Source of the DNA: Chitinophagia bacterium
GTDB lineage: Bacteria; Bacteroidota; Bacteroidia; Chitinophagales; Chitinophagaceae
Reading direction: 5' to 3'
DNA length: 64,000 nucleotides
NCBI GenBank assembly: GCA_021324175.1
Contig: JAJPJP010000422.1
Span: forward strand, 20,797-84,796
Shown here: positions 1 to 8,881 of the stretch, in pieces
How positions within the stretch are numbered: position 1 is the stretch's first letter
How the letters are laid out: each line of letters starts with the position of its first letter
The notes under the pieces: model-generated
The model's database searches: none
Told to the model about the DNA's origin: nothing
The model's input: only the letters and a program-made list of their open reading frames with translations
Position numbers and translations under genes: made by a program

Positions 1-67
1 TAAAAATAACCGCCAGGGTGCCGAAAAGCAGGTTGATTAAAGTAAACAGGTTAGGCAGATGCTTCAT
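1..67 (-). CDS. pssA: CDP-diacylglycerol-serine phosphatidyltransferase-like protein, N-terminal fragment
   Basis: Only the first 22 codons lie in the window; the gene runs off the left edge. On the minus strand from ATG at 67 the peptide reads MKHLPNLFTLINLLFGTLAV, continuing IF. The pattern P-N-x-x-T-x-x-N-x-x-x-G is how CDP-alcohol phosphatidyltransferases such as PssA begin their first membrane segment. Such enzymes condense CDP-diacylglycerol with serine at the inner membrane to make phosphatidylserine. It lies 85 bp downstream of pepP on the same strand and could be co-transcribed. The family is inferred from very little sequence; another CDP-alcohol transferase is possible. Confidence 0.5.
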   Translation of the reverse strand, partial: MKHLPNLFTLINLLFGTLAVIF

Positions 68-152
68 GCAAATCGCAGTTGAGCGTGCGTTGATTTAAAA
101 ATGAATGTACGGGAATTTTCATTGTTACTTTTTTAATTCGCCTGTTAACTAT

Positions 153-1442
153 TCATTTTTTCATAAATGCTTCAATCTCTTCGGTTGTAATTGGAATATT
201 TGCCGTCAGATCTTTGTTTCCGTCGCGCGTAATCCAAACATCGTTTTCGATGCGGATGCCAAGCTGCTCCTCTTCGATATAGATGCCCGGCTCAACCGTC
301 AATACCATTCCCGCTTTAATCGGTTCGGTCTTTGTACCTAGGTCATGTACATCGATACCGAGATGATGCGAAACCCCGTGATACATGTATTTATAATAGG
401 CCGGATTTTCTGGAGTCTCATTTTTCAATTCTGTTTTCTTTAGCAGGCCCAGTTTGAAGAAAACCTGATTGGCTTCCTGGCCGACTTTTTTATGGTATTC
501 ACTAATAGTAATGCCTGGTTTGAGCAGGTTCTTGGCAAAACGATGAAGGTGCAGGCAGGCATCGTACACTCTTTTTTGCCTGCGCGTGAATTTTCCACCG
601 ACCGGAACGGTGCGTGTCAGGTCAGCGCAATACCCCCCATATTCTGCTCCAAAATCCATCAATATCAATTCACCGCTTTTGCATTCCGCGCTGTTGGATA
701 CATAATGCAGTGTCCTCGCCCTGTCTCCTCCGGCAATAATACTTCCGTATGCGGGACCCGTTGCGCGCTGCGAAAGAAACGAATGACAGATCTCGGCTTC
801 TATTTCATATTCCATCACGCCCGGCTTGATAAACCTAAGCAGCCGTTCGAAGGCCCGATGGGTAATATCCACTGCTTGTTGCAGCACTTCGATTTCCAGC
901 GGTGTCTTGATCGTGCGAAGTCTTTTCATGATCTTTGCTGCCCGGTGATAATGGTGAAGTGGATAACGGGCTCGCATGTCATTAGCAAATCGATAATCGG
1001 CAGTTTGAAGCAGGCTGGCCTTTCGGTCATTTTCATTGGAATTCAGATAAATATTTTCGGCCAGGTGAATCCAGGTTTGCAATTGAGCGTCAAGCACATC
1101 CAGCCACACAATCGTTTCAATTCCTGAACTGGCCTTTGCCTCCCCGGCTCCAAGCCTTTTGCCATCCCATTTTTCTTTGAGTTCATTGGGGCGTACCAGG
1201 GCCAGCACCTCCCTGTATCTCGGGTCCGGGTGATCGGGGAACAGGATGACCATGCTTCCCTCCTGCGTGACCCCACTAAGCCAGAACTGGTCGCTATTTT
1301 GCTTAAACGGGTATAAAGCGTCTCCGTTCGAGGGTACTTCGTCATTGCTGACAAAAATCGCTATCGAATTGGGTAGCATTTCCCGGACGAAGCGGCGGCG
1401 ATTCTCGACAAAAATCGCAGGGTTCAGTGGAAGGTATTTCAT
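153..1442 (-). CDS. pepP: Xaa-Pro aminopeptidase (aminopeptidase P, M24B)
   Basis: A 429-residue metallopeptidase that removes an N-terminal residue preceding proline; cytoplasmic. An aminopeptidase P N-terminal domain (about 1-150) is followed by a pita-bread M24 catalytic domain. The five metal ligands match E. coli PepP: Asp263 and Asp274 (MDFGAEYGGYCADLTRT), His359 (HGVSHHLG), Glu384 (VEPGIYI) and Glu399 (GIRIEND). His355 and His366 match the further conserved histidines. Length is normal. On the minus strand TATTTTTA at 1473-1466 is a one-mismatch form of the Bacteroidota -7 box, 23 bp before the ATG. pssA follows downstream. Identification is firm. Confidence 0.95.
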   Translation of the reverse strand: MKYLPLNPAIFVENRRRFVREMLPNSIAIFVSNDEVPSNGDALYPFKQNSDQFWLSGVTQEGSMVILFPDHPDPRYREVLALVRPNELKEKWDGKRLGAGEAKASSGIETIVWLDVLDAQLQTWIHLAENIYLNSNENDRKASLLQTADYRFANDMRARYPLHHYHRAAKIMKRLRTIKTPLEIEVLQQAVDITHRAFERLLRFIKPGVMEYEIEAEICHSFLSQRATGPAYGSIIAGGDRARTLHYVSNSAECKSGELILMDFGAEYGGYCADLTRTVPVGGKFTRRQKRVYDACLHLHRFAKNLLKPGITISEYHKKVGQEANQVFFKLGLLKKTELKNETPENPAYYKYMYHGVSHHLGIDVHDLGTKTEPIKAGMVLTVEPGIYIEEEQLGIRIENDVWITRDGNKDLTANIPITTEEIEAFMKK

Positions 1443-1668
1443 GTCGGCTCATTTTTACAGGCGTGTAAAAATAAGGAGGAATTGATTCCCGTCGCCTCGG
1501 GTATATTTTTCCATGATCATTGCGAGCAATTTTCGAAATTTTTCGCTGACGTTCACCAAAGCAATTGTACGTCTAGACAATCTATAAACTAACAGTCGTT
1601 AGTTTTACAAAATCTAAAAATTTGTCATATTAATTGATTTCTTTCAAATTTTGAGTCATTTGGCACGC

Positions 1669-1699
1669 TTGTATTAGAGGAAATATAATTTTACCTTTG
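1669..1699 (+). promoter_or_regulatory. Bacteroidota-type promoter of pckA
   Basis: TTG at 1669-1671, a 20-bp spacer and TACCTTTG at 1692-1699 exactly fit the Bacteroidota -33/-7 pattern (TTG and TAnnTTTG). The element ends 23 bp before the pckA ATG in an AT-rich 280-bp gap between divergent pepP and pckA. Nothing else is evident in that gap. Confidence 0.75.
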
Positions 1700-1722
1700 T
1701 CGTCTAATAATAATAGGGCCTT

Positions 1723-3327
1723 ATGTCATCTCCGTCGATAGCTTTGCCTCCCCTCAAATTGTTGAGACTTGGACTGAAGTCTACGGATTTTATTCACTAC
1801 CAGGAGACACCTGCCAAACTCATCCGCGAATCCATTCGCAGAAGTCAGGGGCAACTTTGTGATTTAGAAGCCCTTGTGATCAGCACTGGGAAATATACGG
1901 GCCGCTGCCCCAAAGATCGGTTTATCGTACGCGACGTGGTGACCGCTGAATCCGTAAACTGGAATGAAGTCAACCAGCCATTGGACGAAGCCTATTTCGA
2001 TGTCATTTTCAAACGGTCTATCGAACATCTTAATAAGCTTTCCGATATCTGGGTGAGGGACGCACAGGCCTGTGCTGATCCGTCCTTTCGGATGAATATC
2101 CGCGTAATCACGGAATCTCCCTCCATGAATCTTTTCGCGCACAACATGTTCATCCGGCCGACCGAAGATGAATTGGAGGACTTCGAGCCAGGCTGGCATA
2201 TCATTTCCGTTCCGGGTCTTTCACTAAATCCGGCTGAATGCGGCATCAGAAATTCTAACGCGACGGTCATATCATTCAAACGCAAGATGGTTTTGATTTC
2301 GGGTTCCGGCTACACCGGCGAACTCAAGAAAGCGATCTTCAGCGTTCTCAATTTTGTCCTTCCCAATGACTACGGGGTCTTGTCGATGCATTGCTCAGCT
2401 AACGAAGGCCGTGATGGCAATACTGCCCTGTTTTTTGGACTAAGCGGTACGGGCAAGACCACTCTCAGCGCGGACCCGCAAAGAAAGCTTATCGGCGATG
2501 ACGAACATGGTTGGTCGGATGAAGGCATCTTTAACTTCGAAGGAGGATGCTACGCAAAATGCATTAATCTCAGTGAAAATAAGGAGCCCGATATCTATCA
2601 TGCTATCCGCTTTGGATCGATGGTGGAAAATGTGACATTTTATCCTGCTACCAACCGGATCAATTTTGACGACAGCAGCATTACGGAAAACACCAGGGTA
2701 TCCTATCCGCTAAACTTTATTTCAAATGCGCTTGAACCATCGGTTGCCGATGCGCCGGAAAATATTTTCCTGCTTACCTGCGACGCTTATGGCGTCTTGC
2801 CGCCCGTGTCGCGACTGACAGTCGGCCAGGCCATGTACCAGTTCATTTCGGGTTATACAGCAAAGATTGCCGGTACCGAATCGGGTATAAATGAACCGAA
2901 GCCGACATTTAGCGCCTGTTTCGGCGCGCCATTTATGCCCCTGCATCCGGGCCGTTATGCTTCAATGTTTGGCGACAGGGTCAGGAAGGGTTCCGTCCGT
3001 GTGTGGTTTATCAATACTGGGTGGTCGGGAGGCATTTATGGGAAGGGCAATCGGATCAAATTGAACTATACCAGGGCCATTGTTTCAGCGGTACTCAGCG
3101 GCCAGCTTGACCATGCTGATTACGAGCAATTCCCGTTATTTAATTTTTCCATCCCCACCAGCTGCCCGGGAGTGCCTAATGAGATCCTTAATCCTGCAAA
3201 CACCTGGGGAAACAAGGAAGCTTACCGCATGCAGGCCCTCAAGCTAGCGGGTTTGTTTGCCTCAAATTTCAAACAATATGCTGAGGGCGTAACTAAAGAT
3301 GTTCTCGATGCCGCCCCGGTTTTTTAA
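1723..3327 (+). CDS. pckA: phosphoenolpyruvate carboxykinase (ATP)
   Basis: A 534-residue ATP-dependent PEP carboxykinase that converts oxaloacetate and ATP to PEP, CO2 and ADP, the entry step of gluconeogenesis; cytoplasmic. The kinase-1a P-loop GLSGTGKTTLS is at 239-249, the kinase-2 metal site LIGDDEHGW at 257-265, and an oxaloacetate-site region with GKYTGRCPKDRF near 56-67. Length matches the ATP-type family. A clear promoter precedes the ATG and an intrinsic terminator follows, so it is probably a single-gene transcript. Confidence 0.96.
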   Translation: MSSPSIALPPLKLLRLGLKSTDFIHYQETPAKLIRESIRRSQGQLCDLEALVISTGKYTGRCPKDRFIVRDVVTAESVNWNEVNQPLDEAYFDVIFKRSIEHLNKLSDIWVRDAQACADPSFRMNIRVITESPSMNLFAHNMFIRPTEDELEDFEPGWHIISVPGLSLNPAECGIRNSNATVISFKRKMVLISGSGYTGELKKAIFSVLNFVLPNDYGVLSMHCSANEGRDGNTALFFGLSGTGKTTLSADPQRKLIGDDEHGWSDEGIFNFEGGCYAKCINLSENKEPDIYHAIRFGSMVENVTFYPATNRINFDDSSITENTRVSYPLNFISNALEPSVADAPENIFLLTCDAYGVLPPVSRLTVGQAMYQFISGYTAKIAGTESGINEPKPTFSACFGAPFMPLHPGRYASMFGDRVRKGSVRVWFINTGWSGGIYGKGNRIKLNYTRAIVSAVLSGQLDHADYEQFPLFNFSIPTSCPGVPNEILNPANTWGNKEAYRMQALKLAGLFASNFKQYAEGVTKDVLDAAPVF

Positions 3328-3426
3328 AAAATTTTTTAACAAATAGTGTATTAATCTAAATAATTTCCTGATATTGGCAAATAGAATTTAACTGTTTTAT
3401 TGAGTCTCTAAGATTGTTTGCCAAAC

Positions 3427-3467
3427 AGAACTCCATCAATGAATGATTTTGATGGAGTTCTTATTTT
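3427..3467 (+). terminator. intrinsic terminator after pckA
   Basis: A perfect 12-bp inverted repeat pairs AGAACTCCATCA (3427-3438) with TGATGGAGTTCT (3450-3461), with an 11-nt loop, followed by TATTTTAG. It lies 100 bp past the pckA stop, before the next gene's promoter. Confidence 0.8.
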
Positions 3468-3493
3468 AGAGATTTTGACAAAATATTTGCAAT

Positions 3494-3501
3494 TAATTTT
3501 G
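3494..3501 (+). promoter_or_regulatory. -7 element upstream of the DUF922 gene
   Basis: TAATTTTG is an exact TAnnTTTG match ending 20 bp before the GTG at 3522, which supports that start. The nearest TTG (3475-3477) is only 16 bp upstream, shorter than the 19-20 bp of the other promoters here. Confidence 0.55.
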
Positions 3502-3521
3502 GCCACCGGAGTTTAATAACC

Positions 3522-4055
3522 GTGAGCAATATTTTTTTTTCGGTTTCGATCGCCTTATTGACATTGACCCGATTTCATTCGCGGGATGATCAGATCGAAT
3601 GGAGCGCAGTCCGGAAACTGACCTGGACGGATTTTAAACAACGCCCCGATCCTTCTTCGCCCAATGCCGCACTGACCAGTTCCATCATCAAATACGATTT
3701 CGGGTACAACGATGTAGACGGGCTTAGTTTTCATATTCACTGCGAATTCGATCCCGAAGCGTCATGGGGCAGAACCAAAACAGATTATATCCTTTCGCAT
3801 GAGCAGGGTCATTTCGACATTACGGAAATATACGCCAGGAAACTGGATAAAGCGTTCAAGGAATATAAGCCCACCCCGGACATCAAAAAGAAAATCAACA
3901 AGATTTATATGGGGTTAATGGCCGAACTGCACGAGTATCAGGAAAAATACGATGCCGCGACCAACTTCTCGTTAAACCACGACAAGCAACAGGAATGGCT
4001 GCAAAAGATCAGCAACCAGTTAAAGGAACTGGAGCCTTACTCGAATTATCATTAG
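3522..4055 (+). CDS. DUF922-family predicted secreted zinc-dependent protease
   Basis: A 177-residue protein beginning with GTG. A short hydrophobic N-terminus (residues 3-15) suggests export, though the signal is weak. The domain pattern W-x-x-x-x-x-L-x-W-x-D-F and the metal-binding motif HEQGHFDI (His93, Glu94, His97) are typical of DUF922, a family annotated as predicted secreted Zn-dependent proteases on the strength of this HExxH. No substrate is known. Its last four bases overlap the stop of the convergent kinase gene. The start is supported by the -7 box. Confidence 0.75.
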   Translation: MSNIFFSVSIALLTLTRFHSRDDQIEWSAVRKLTWTDFKQRPDPSSPNAALTSSIIKYDFGYNDVDGLSFHIHCEFDPEASWGRTKTDYILSHEQGHFDITEIYARKLDKAFKEYKPTPDIKKKINKIYMGLMAELHEYQEKYDAATNFSLNHDKQQEWLQKISNQLKELEPYSNYH

Positions 4056-4690
4056 AAAAGACCATATAACTGAGAATCTATGCGGTTGATGATATCTCCA
4101 AGGTGCTCCTCATTTTCCGGGAATTTGTTTTTGTCAATATTAACTACGAGCAGTGGCCCCTCCCGATATTGGTCGATCCATTTTGTGTAGTACTCGTTGA
4201 GTCGCTTTAAATAATCCAGCCGGATATTTTCTTCGTATTCCCTGCCTCTCTTTTGAATCTGGGCGACGAGGGTCGGAACCGATCCCTGCAGATAGATCAG
4301 CAGGTCCGGAGGTTGAACCATCCGTTTCAATGTCTGGAAAAACTGGAAATAATTGTTGTAGTCCCTTTTACTCATCAGGCCCATTTCATGCAGGTTTGGC
4401 GCAAAAATATGAGCGTCTTCATAGATCGTTCTGTCCTGCACGACTGTTTCCATGCCGCTTTGAATTTCCAGGAGCTGATTCAGTCGGCTGTTTAGAAAAT
4501 ATACCTGGAGATTAAAACTCCACCTCGGCATGTCTTCATAAAAATCATTCAGGTAAGGGTTATGGTCTACGTCTTCAAATTGTGGGATCCACCTGTAGTG
4601 TTTGCTCAATAACTGCGTCAACGTCGTCTTCCCTGCGCCAATATTTCCAGCAACTGCAATGTGTTTTGGTTTCTTGCTTTTTGCCATCAC
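4052..4690 (-). CDS. deoxynucleoside kinase (dAdo/dGuo kinase family)
   Basis: A 212-residue deoxynucleoside monophosphate-forming kinase of the dCK/dGK family, which phosphorylates salvaged deoxynucleosides with ATP in the cytoplasm. It shows the P-loop GNIGAGKTT (15-23), the DRTIYED segment equivalent to the ERS/DRS motif, and the arginine-rich LID KRGREYEENI. Substrate preference (dA, dG or dC) cannot be read from the motifs. Two adjacent ATG codons open the frame and either may be used. The 3' end overlaps the convergent DUF922 gene by four bases. It lies 96 bp downstream of trpS on the same strand. Confidence 0.88.
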   Translation of the reverse strand: MMAKSKKPKHIAVAGNIGAGKTTLTQLLSKHYRWIPQFEDVDHNPYLNDFYEDMPRWSFNLQVYFLNSRLNQLLEIQSGMETVVQDRTIYEDAHIFAPNLHEMGLMSKRDYNNYFQFFQTLKRMVQPPDLLIYLQGSVPTLVAQIQKRGREYEENIRLDYLKRLNEYYTKWIDQYREGPLLVVNIDKNKFPENEEHLGDIINRIDSQLYGLF

Positions 4691-4786
4691 CTAAATGTAA
4701 ATTCTTAATTCTTAAATCAAAAAATATTTTTGGTCTCAACTGATTCTTCTCTCAAAGCGTGAGAATTTCGTTCCTTGCGATTGTAA

Positions 4787-5788
4787 TTAGTAGTATTGAA
4801 GGCCAATGGCTTCCCGAACCAACTGCATGGTCTGCCGGGCACTGTTCCTTGCTTTTTCTGCACCTTTTTCCATAATGTCGGCCAGGTATTTTTCATCTTC
4901 AAGGATGGCATTAGTCTTCTCACGGATCGGCCGGACAAAAGCTACCACGTCTTCGGCAAGCTGCTTTTTCAAGTCGCCGTACCGGACCGTGCAATTGTTG
5001 TATTCAATTTCAAACTGGTCGACGATTGTCGGGTCGCTGAATAATCGCATCAGCAGGAAAAGATTCTCGATATAAACTGACTTGGGCGAGTTCAATTTGG
5101 TGGGGCCCTGGTCGGTCGTTGCGCCCATTATTTTTTTCCTGATCCTGTCGTCATCATCGGAGAGGTAAACAGTCGCCATTTGGTTTTCGCTCTTGCTCAT
5201 TTTTCCTGATCCGTCAAGGCTGGGAACTTTGGCCAACGTTTCGCCGAAATTAAAAGCAAAAGGTTCGGGAAAAACTTCGCCATAACGGTGATTAAACCTG
5301 TTGACGAAATTACGGGCCATTTCGAGGTGTTGCTCCTGGTCTTTACCAACCGGAACGAGCTTCGCGCGGTGAATGATGATGTCTGCGGTTTGCAGAACAG
5401 GGTAGGTGAGAAGTCCGGCATTGACGTTATCAGGCTGTAGTCTGACCTTTTCTTTAAAGGTGGGGGTCTTTTCTAATTCGCCCTTGTAGGCAAGCATATT
5501 CAGGTACAGATATAACTCGCCAGTTTCATGCACATGGCTCTGGCAGTACAGGGCAACCTTTTCAGGGTCGAGGCCGCAGGCGATATTCTCAGCAAGCACA
5601 CGCCGCACATGCTGTTTTAACTCACGGGTATCGGGATGAGTGGTCAGGGAGTGCAAGTCGGCCACCATAAAAAAACAATCATATTCATCCTGCATCCTGA
5701 CATAATTCTTTACGGCGCCGAAATAATTGCCCAGGTGCAAAAACCCCGTAGGCCGTATACCGCTCATGACGATTTCTTTTTTGTTCAT
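4787..5788 (-). CDS. trpS: tryptophanyl-tRNA synthetase
   Basis: A 333-residue class I aminoacyl-tRNA synthetase charging tRNA-Trp. The Rossmann signature is PTGFLHLGNY with the HIGH equivalent HLGN at 18-21, and the second signature is KMSKS at 195-199 (GSGKMSKSEN). Length is that of bacterial TrpRS. On the minus strand TATCTTCG (5803-5796) is a near match to the -7 box 8 bp before the ATG. The downstream neighbour is the deoxynucleoside kinase. Confidence 0.96.
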   Translation of the reverse strand: MNKKEIVMSGIRPTGFLHLGNYFGAVKNYVRMQDEYDCFFMVADLHSLTTHPDTRELKQHVRRVLAENIACGLDPEKVALYCQSHVHETGELYLYLNMLAYKGELEKTPTFKEKVRLQPDNVNAGLLTYPVLQTADIIIHRAKLVPVGKDQEQHLEMARNFVNRFNHRYGEVFPEPFAFNFGETLAKVPSLDGSGKMSKSENQMATVYLSDDDDRIRKKIMGATTDQGPTKLNSPKSVYIENLFLLMRLFSDPTIVDQFEIEYNNCTVRYGDLKKQLAEDVVAFVRPIREKTNAILEDEKYLADIMEKGAEKARNSARQTMQLVREAIGLQYY

Positions 5789-5951
5789 AGCACGGCGAAG
5801 ATAAGAACCTGTCGGGAGTTTTACTTTATCAATAGGCCGCCGATGTGTGATGCATTCTAGGGATTTTTTAGTCCTTTTAGCGCCTTTAAGAAAACTATAA
5901 CGCGCGATTTTACACGGGTTCTTTACAAACTCCCATTTTTACATGAGCGCA

Positions 5952-5982
5952 TTGCAAAGTATAGGTGAATCCGTTATTTTTG
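5952..5982 (+). promoter_or_regulatory. Bacteroidota-type promoter of gatC operon
   Basis: TTG at 5952-5954, a 20-bp spacer and TATTTTTG at 5975-5982; both elements are exact, with the same spacing as the pckA promoter. It ends 16 bp before the gatC ATG and should drive gatC, the ABC ATPase and the cobalamin adenosyltransferase. Confidence 0.75.
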
Positions 5983-5998
5983 TTTATTACCGAACGCG

Positions 5999-6325
5999 AT
6001 GGACGTAAATGAAAAGCTGATAGACAACCTGGCCGAACTCGCCCGTCTCGAATTCAGTGTGACCGAAAAAGTGGAGATAAAAAAGGACTTGCAGAGAATG
6101 ATTGCCTTTATCGACAAGCTGAATGAACTGGATACGGCGGGAGTCGAACCGCAATTGTCGATGAGCGAAGAAGTCGATGTATTGCGTGAAGACGTTCCGG
6201 GCGGTACAGTGAGCCGTAACGAAGCGCTGCGCAATGCGCCGATGACAGACGGTGTTTATTTCAAGGTTCCCAAAATCATCGCAAATCGTCACGACGAGCG
6301 GAAAAAACCAGGAGAAAACTTATGA
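5999..6325 (+). CDS. gatC: Asp-tRNA(Asn)/Glu-tRNA(Gln) amidotransferase subunit C
   Basis: A 108-residue small subunit of the GatCAB amidotransferase, which converts misacylated Glu-tRNA(Gln) or Asp-tRNA(Asn) to the amide. The N-terminal [22 protein letters not shown] and the region from LDTAGVEP to LREDVPG are the family landmarks. gatA and gatB are not in the window, as is common in Bacteroidota. It heads an operon: its TGA overlaps the ATG of the ABC ATPase (ATGA). Slightly longer than the usual 95-100 residues. Confidence 0.92.
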   Translation: MDVNEKLIDNLAELARLEFSVTEKVEIKKDLQRMIAFIDKLNELDTAGVEPQLSMSEEVDVLREDVPGGTVSRNEALRNAPMTDGVYFKVPKIIANRHDERKKPGENL

Positions 6326-7029
6326 GCACTTCCATCATCCATCTCGAGGATATTCAAAAGAGTTATTTTATGGGGAAGCAGGAATTGAAGGTGCTCAAAG
6401 GTGTATCGCTCGGTATTGAACAAAATGAATACGTAGCCCTGATGGGCCCTTCAGGCTCGGGAAAAAGCACGCTGATGAATATACTGGGTTGCCTGGACTC
6501 TCCAACCAGCGGAACTTACATACTCAATGGACAGGACGTAAGCAAAATGCCAGATAACGACCTTGCCGATGTGCGAAACCAAGAGATCGGCTTCGTATTC
6601 CAACAATTCAACCTGATGCCTAGGCTGACCGCGCTCGAGAATGTGGCTCTCCCGCTTGTCTATGCCGGAATTTCCCGCAGGCAACGTAATGAAATTGCCA
6701 TGTCGATGCTTGAAAAAGTCAGCCTCCACGATCGAAGCCACCACAAGCCAAACGAATTGTCGGGCGGCCAATGCCAACGAGTTGCCATAGCTCGTGCTCT
6801 GGTCAATAATCCGTCGCTCATCCTTGCTGACGAACCGACGGGTAATCTCGATACTAAGACCTCGATTGAAATCATGGATATTTTCGGCGCAATCCAGGCG
6901 GCAGGCAATACGGTGGTGCTCGTAACGCATGAAGAAGATATATCCAAATACGCGCACCGCGTGGTACGCCTCAGGGACGGTGTGATCGAAAGTGACAAAC
7001 GAAAGGTGCAAGCCTATCAACCCGCGTAA
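6322..7029 (+). CDS. ABC transporter ATP-binding protein, MacB/LolD-like
   Basis: A 235-residue ABC ATPase of the LolD/MacB/FtsE-type group, which powers mechanotransmission or lipoprotein/efflux systems at the inner membrane. It has Walker [10 protein letters not shown], the Q-loop [16 protein letters not shown], signature [14 protein letters not shown] (Cys where Gln is usual), Walker [13 protein letters not shown] and the H-loop VTHEE. No permease gene of the FtsX/MacB type is adjacent, so its partner must be encoded elsewhere. It overlaps gatC by four bases and is followed after one base by the adenosyltransferase. The transported substrate is unknown. Confidence 0.9.
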   Translation: MSTSIIHLEDIQKSYFMGKQELKVLKGVSLGIEQNEYVALMGPSGSGKSTLMNILGCLDSPTSGTYILNGQDVSKMPDNDLADVRNQEIGFVFQQFNLMPRLTALENVALPLVYAGISRRQRNEIAMSMLEKVSLHDRSHHKPNELSGGQCQRVAIARALVNNPSLILADEPTGNLDTKTSIEIMDIFGAIQAAGNTVVLVTHEEDISKYAHRVVRLRDGVIESDKRKVQAYQPA

Positions 7030-7030
7030 T

Positions 7031-7591
7031 ATGGCGGTTAAAATTTATACCAAGACAGGAGACAGGGGAAAAACCAGCCTGATCGGTGGCACGAAAGTTC
7101 CCAAAAGCGATCTTCGCATCGAATCCTACGGAACAGTGGACGAATTAAATTCATTCATCGGGCTACTATATGACCAATGTCCCGACGAACACGCGAAAGC
7201 CTCGCTTCGGTTCATCCAGGAACAGCTGTTTACTATTGGCTCTTCCTTGGCCTGCGACCCTCAAAAAAAACCTTCTTTAAAGATTCCCGACCTCAAAGAA
7301 TCGGATGTCACATTTCTTGAAAAGGAGATTGATGCAATGAATGCCGGTCTCCCTCCTATGAAGAACTTTATCCTTCCCGGCGGCCACACCACGGTATCCA
7401 CTGCCCATATTTGTCGTTGCGTCTGCAGGCGTGCCGAAAGAAAATGCGTCGGTCTCTTGGAAGAAGGGTCTTCTGTAGATGCCTTCGTCGTCAAATATCT
7501 GAACAGGCTGAGCGATTATTTTTTTGTCCTCGCGCGCTTTCTCGGCCAGGCGCTTCACGCTGAGGAAATTCCATGGAAGCCGAAGGGTTAA
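7031..7591 (+). CDS. cob(I)yrinic acid a,c-diamide adenosyltransferase (PduO type)
   Basis: A 186-residue PduO/MMAB-type ATP:cob(I)alamin adenosyltransferase, which makes adenosylcobalamin for enzymes such as methylmalonyl-CoA mutase. The N-terminal motif KIYTKTGDRGKTSLIGG binds ATP, SYGTVDELNS follows, and near the C-terminus are CRRAERK and YLNRLSDYFFVLAR. The ATG at 7031 was chosen, one base after the ABC stop; an upstream GTG at 6992 would add 13 non-conserved residues inside the preceding gene. Convergent with lolD with only five bases between. Confidence 0.93.
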   Translation: MAVKIYTKTGDRGKTSLIGGTKVPKSDLRIESYGTVDELNSFIGLLYDQCPDEHAKASLRFIQEQLFTIGSSLACDPQKKPSLKIPDLKESDVTFLEKEIDAMNAGLPPMKNFILPGGHTTVSTAHICRCVCRRAERKCVGLLEEGSSVDAFVVKYLNRLSDYFFVLARFLGQALHAEEIPWKPKG

Positions 7592-7596
7592 TACAG

Positions 7597-8250
7597 TCAG
7601 GAGATAATTCTTCCATCCTTCATATGGAGTATCCTGTCGCTCATTTGGGCCAGTTCCTCATTATGGGTAACAATCAAAAAGGTCTGGTTGAACAATTTCC
7701 GGAGCTCAAGAAAAAGAAGGTGTAGCTCCCTGGCATTTTCGGAATCCAGGTTGCCTGTCGGTTCGTCGGCAAACACGATGTCAGGCTTATTGATCAATGC
7801 CCTGGCCACCGAAACCCTTTGCTGCTCTCCCCCCGAGAGTGCATTTGGTTTATTCTCCAGCCGCTCACCAACGCCAAGGGACTTAAGCAACGCAGCCGCC
7901 TCCATTTCCACATCTTTTCTATTCCTGCCGGCCAGCCAGCCCGGGATACATACATTTTCCAGTGCATTGAATTCGGGCAGGAGGTGATGAAACTGAAATA
8001 CAAAGCCAATATGCCTGTTGCGAAACGCAGCCAGCTTTTTTCCACGCAGGTCACTGATTTTTTTCCCCTGGAGATATACATCGCCGTTACTGGGATCGTC
8101 CAAGGTGCCAAGAATATGAAGCAGAGTACTTTTCCCCGAACCTGAAGGCCCGGCGATTGTCGCGATTTCTCCCTTGCTGATTTCCAGGTCTACGCCCTTT
8201 AATACCCACAAGTGGCCGTAATATTTATGAATTCCCTTTGCAGACAGCAT
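7597..8250 (-). CDS. lolD: lipoprotein-releasing ABC transporter ATP-binding protein
   Basis: A 217-residue ABC ATPase. The segment FVFQFHHLLPEFNALENV is characteristic of LolD, which with LolC/E extracts outer-membrane lipoproteins from the inner membrane. It has Walker [10 protein letters not shown], signature LSGGEQQRVSVARAL, Walker [13 protein letters not shown] and the H-loop VTHNE. The permease is not adjacent. A near-perfect promoter ends only 4 bp before the ATG, so the transcript is predicted to be leaderless or nearly so. No downstream Met would leave an intact Walker A. Confidence 0.92.
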   Translation of the reverse strand: MLSAKGIHKYYGHLWVLKGVDLEISKGEIATIAGPSGSGKSTLLHILGTLDDPSNGDVYLQGKKISDLRGKKLAAFRNRHIGFVFQFHHLLPEFNALENVCIPGWLAGRNRKDVEMEAAALLKSLGVGERLENKPNALSGGEQQRVSVARALINKPDIVFADEPTGNLDSENARELHLLFLELRKLFNQTFLIVTHNEELAQMSDRILHMKDGRIIS

Positions 8251-8254
8251 TTGC

Positions 8255-8284
8255 CAAATTTAGAGTTTGAGGACATTTTCGCAA
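8255..8284 (-). promoter_or_regulatory. lolD promoter, predicted leaderless
   Basis: On the minus strand TTG (8284-8282), a 19-bp spacer and TAAATTTG (8262-8255) match the phylum consensus exactly. The -7 box ends four bases before the lolD ATG at 8250, so transcription should begin at or within a few bases of the start codon. Confidence 0.65.
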
Positions 8285-8411
8285 ACCTAATGGTTCCCTG
8301 GGGATAATCTGCCCCGCAAATCTAAAAATGCCGGAATGATTCGCAAAACATTAGAAAATGGCAGGCAACCTTTTACATGCTCCCCCGATACGTGTGCAAA
8401 AACACCCCGAC

Positions 8412-8636
8412 ATGAAATCTTATCTACTTGGCCTCTTTATAGTGGCGATTGTCCCGGCATTTGCCCTGAATACTATTCCTCCCCGTCACAGCCACAAATT
8501 CATCCTGATCAATCCGCTGAAAGAACGCCAGCTTTATTATAAGGGGCATGGCACAGTGGGACTGATCCTGGGCCTGGTTTTAGGCCCTGTCGGCTGGGGC
8601 GCCGCGCATCTTTTTACCCACAATAAGGCTTTCTGA
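8412..8636 (+). CDS. small secreted/membrane protein, unknown function
   Basis: A 74-residue protein from the ATG at 8412. Residues 1-17 form a signal-like hydrophobic segment (MKSYLLGLFIVAIVPAFA), followed by a polar middle (PLKERQLYYKGHG). A glycine-rich hydrophobic C-terminal segment (VGLILGLVLGPVGWGAAHL) could be a transmembrane helix or hairpin. An upstream in-frame start at 8358 would add 18 residues lacking signal character. No family recognised. No clear promoter; divergent from lolD. Confidence 0.6.
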   Translation: MKSYLLGLFIVAIVPAFALNTIPPRHSHKFILINPLKERQLYYKGHGTVGLILGLVLGPVGWGAAHLFTHNKAF

Positions 8637-8812
8637 GACAAAGCAGCACTTGGATCCGGATATGGTTATGCGCCGCATTTGTAGGTTTTATAGTATATGA
8701 ATCAATCGTCAACCCCAGTCAATTGCTTTATTACACACTTGAGGCGATATTACAGGGCTTAACATCTTAAAAACGTTAGAAAAATACTTTAAGGCCGCGC
8801 AAAACAATTGAT

Positions 8813-8842
8813 TTGGAATTTTCGTTTTAACAGCTACTTTTG
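8813..8842 (+). promoter_or_regulatory. Bacteroidota-type promoter of the DUF2795 gene
   Basis: TTG at 8813-8815, a 19-bp spacer and TACTTTTG at 8835-8842. The leader to the DUF2795 ATG is about 90 nt, unusually long for this window. The rest of the 300-bp gap (8637-8936) is AT-rich, with nothing else recognised apart from a short upstream frame. Confidence 0.7.
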
Positions 8843-8881
8843 CGAAAAAATCGGGGTATACCACCCAAGCACAAAGTACTG

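Noticed and set aside
492-1127. A 211-codon plus-strand frame opposite pepP
   Set aside because: Shadow of the aminopeptidase, whose five metal ligands are intact on the other strand.
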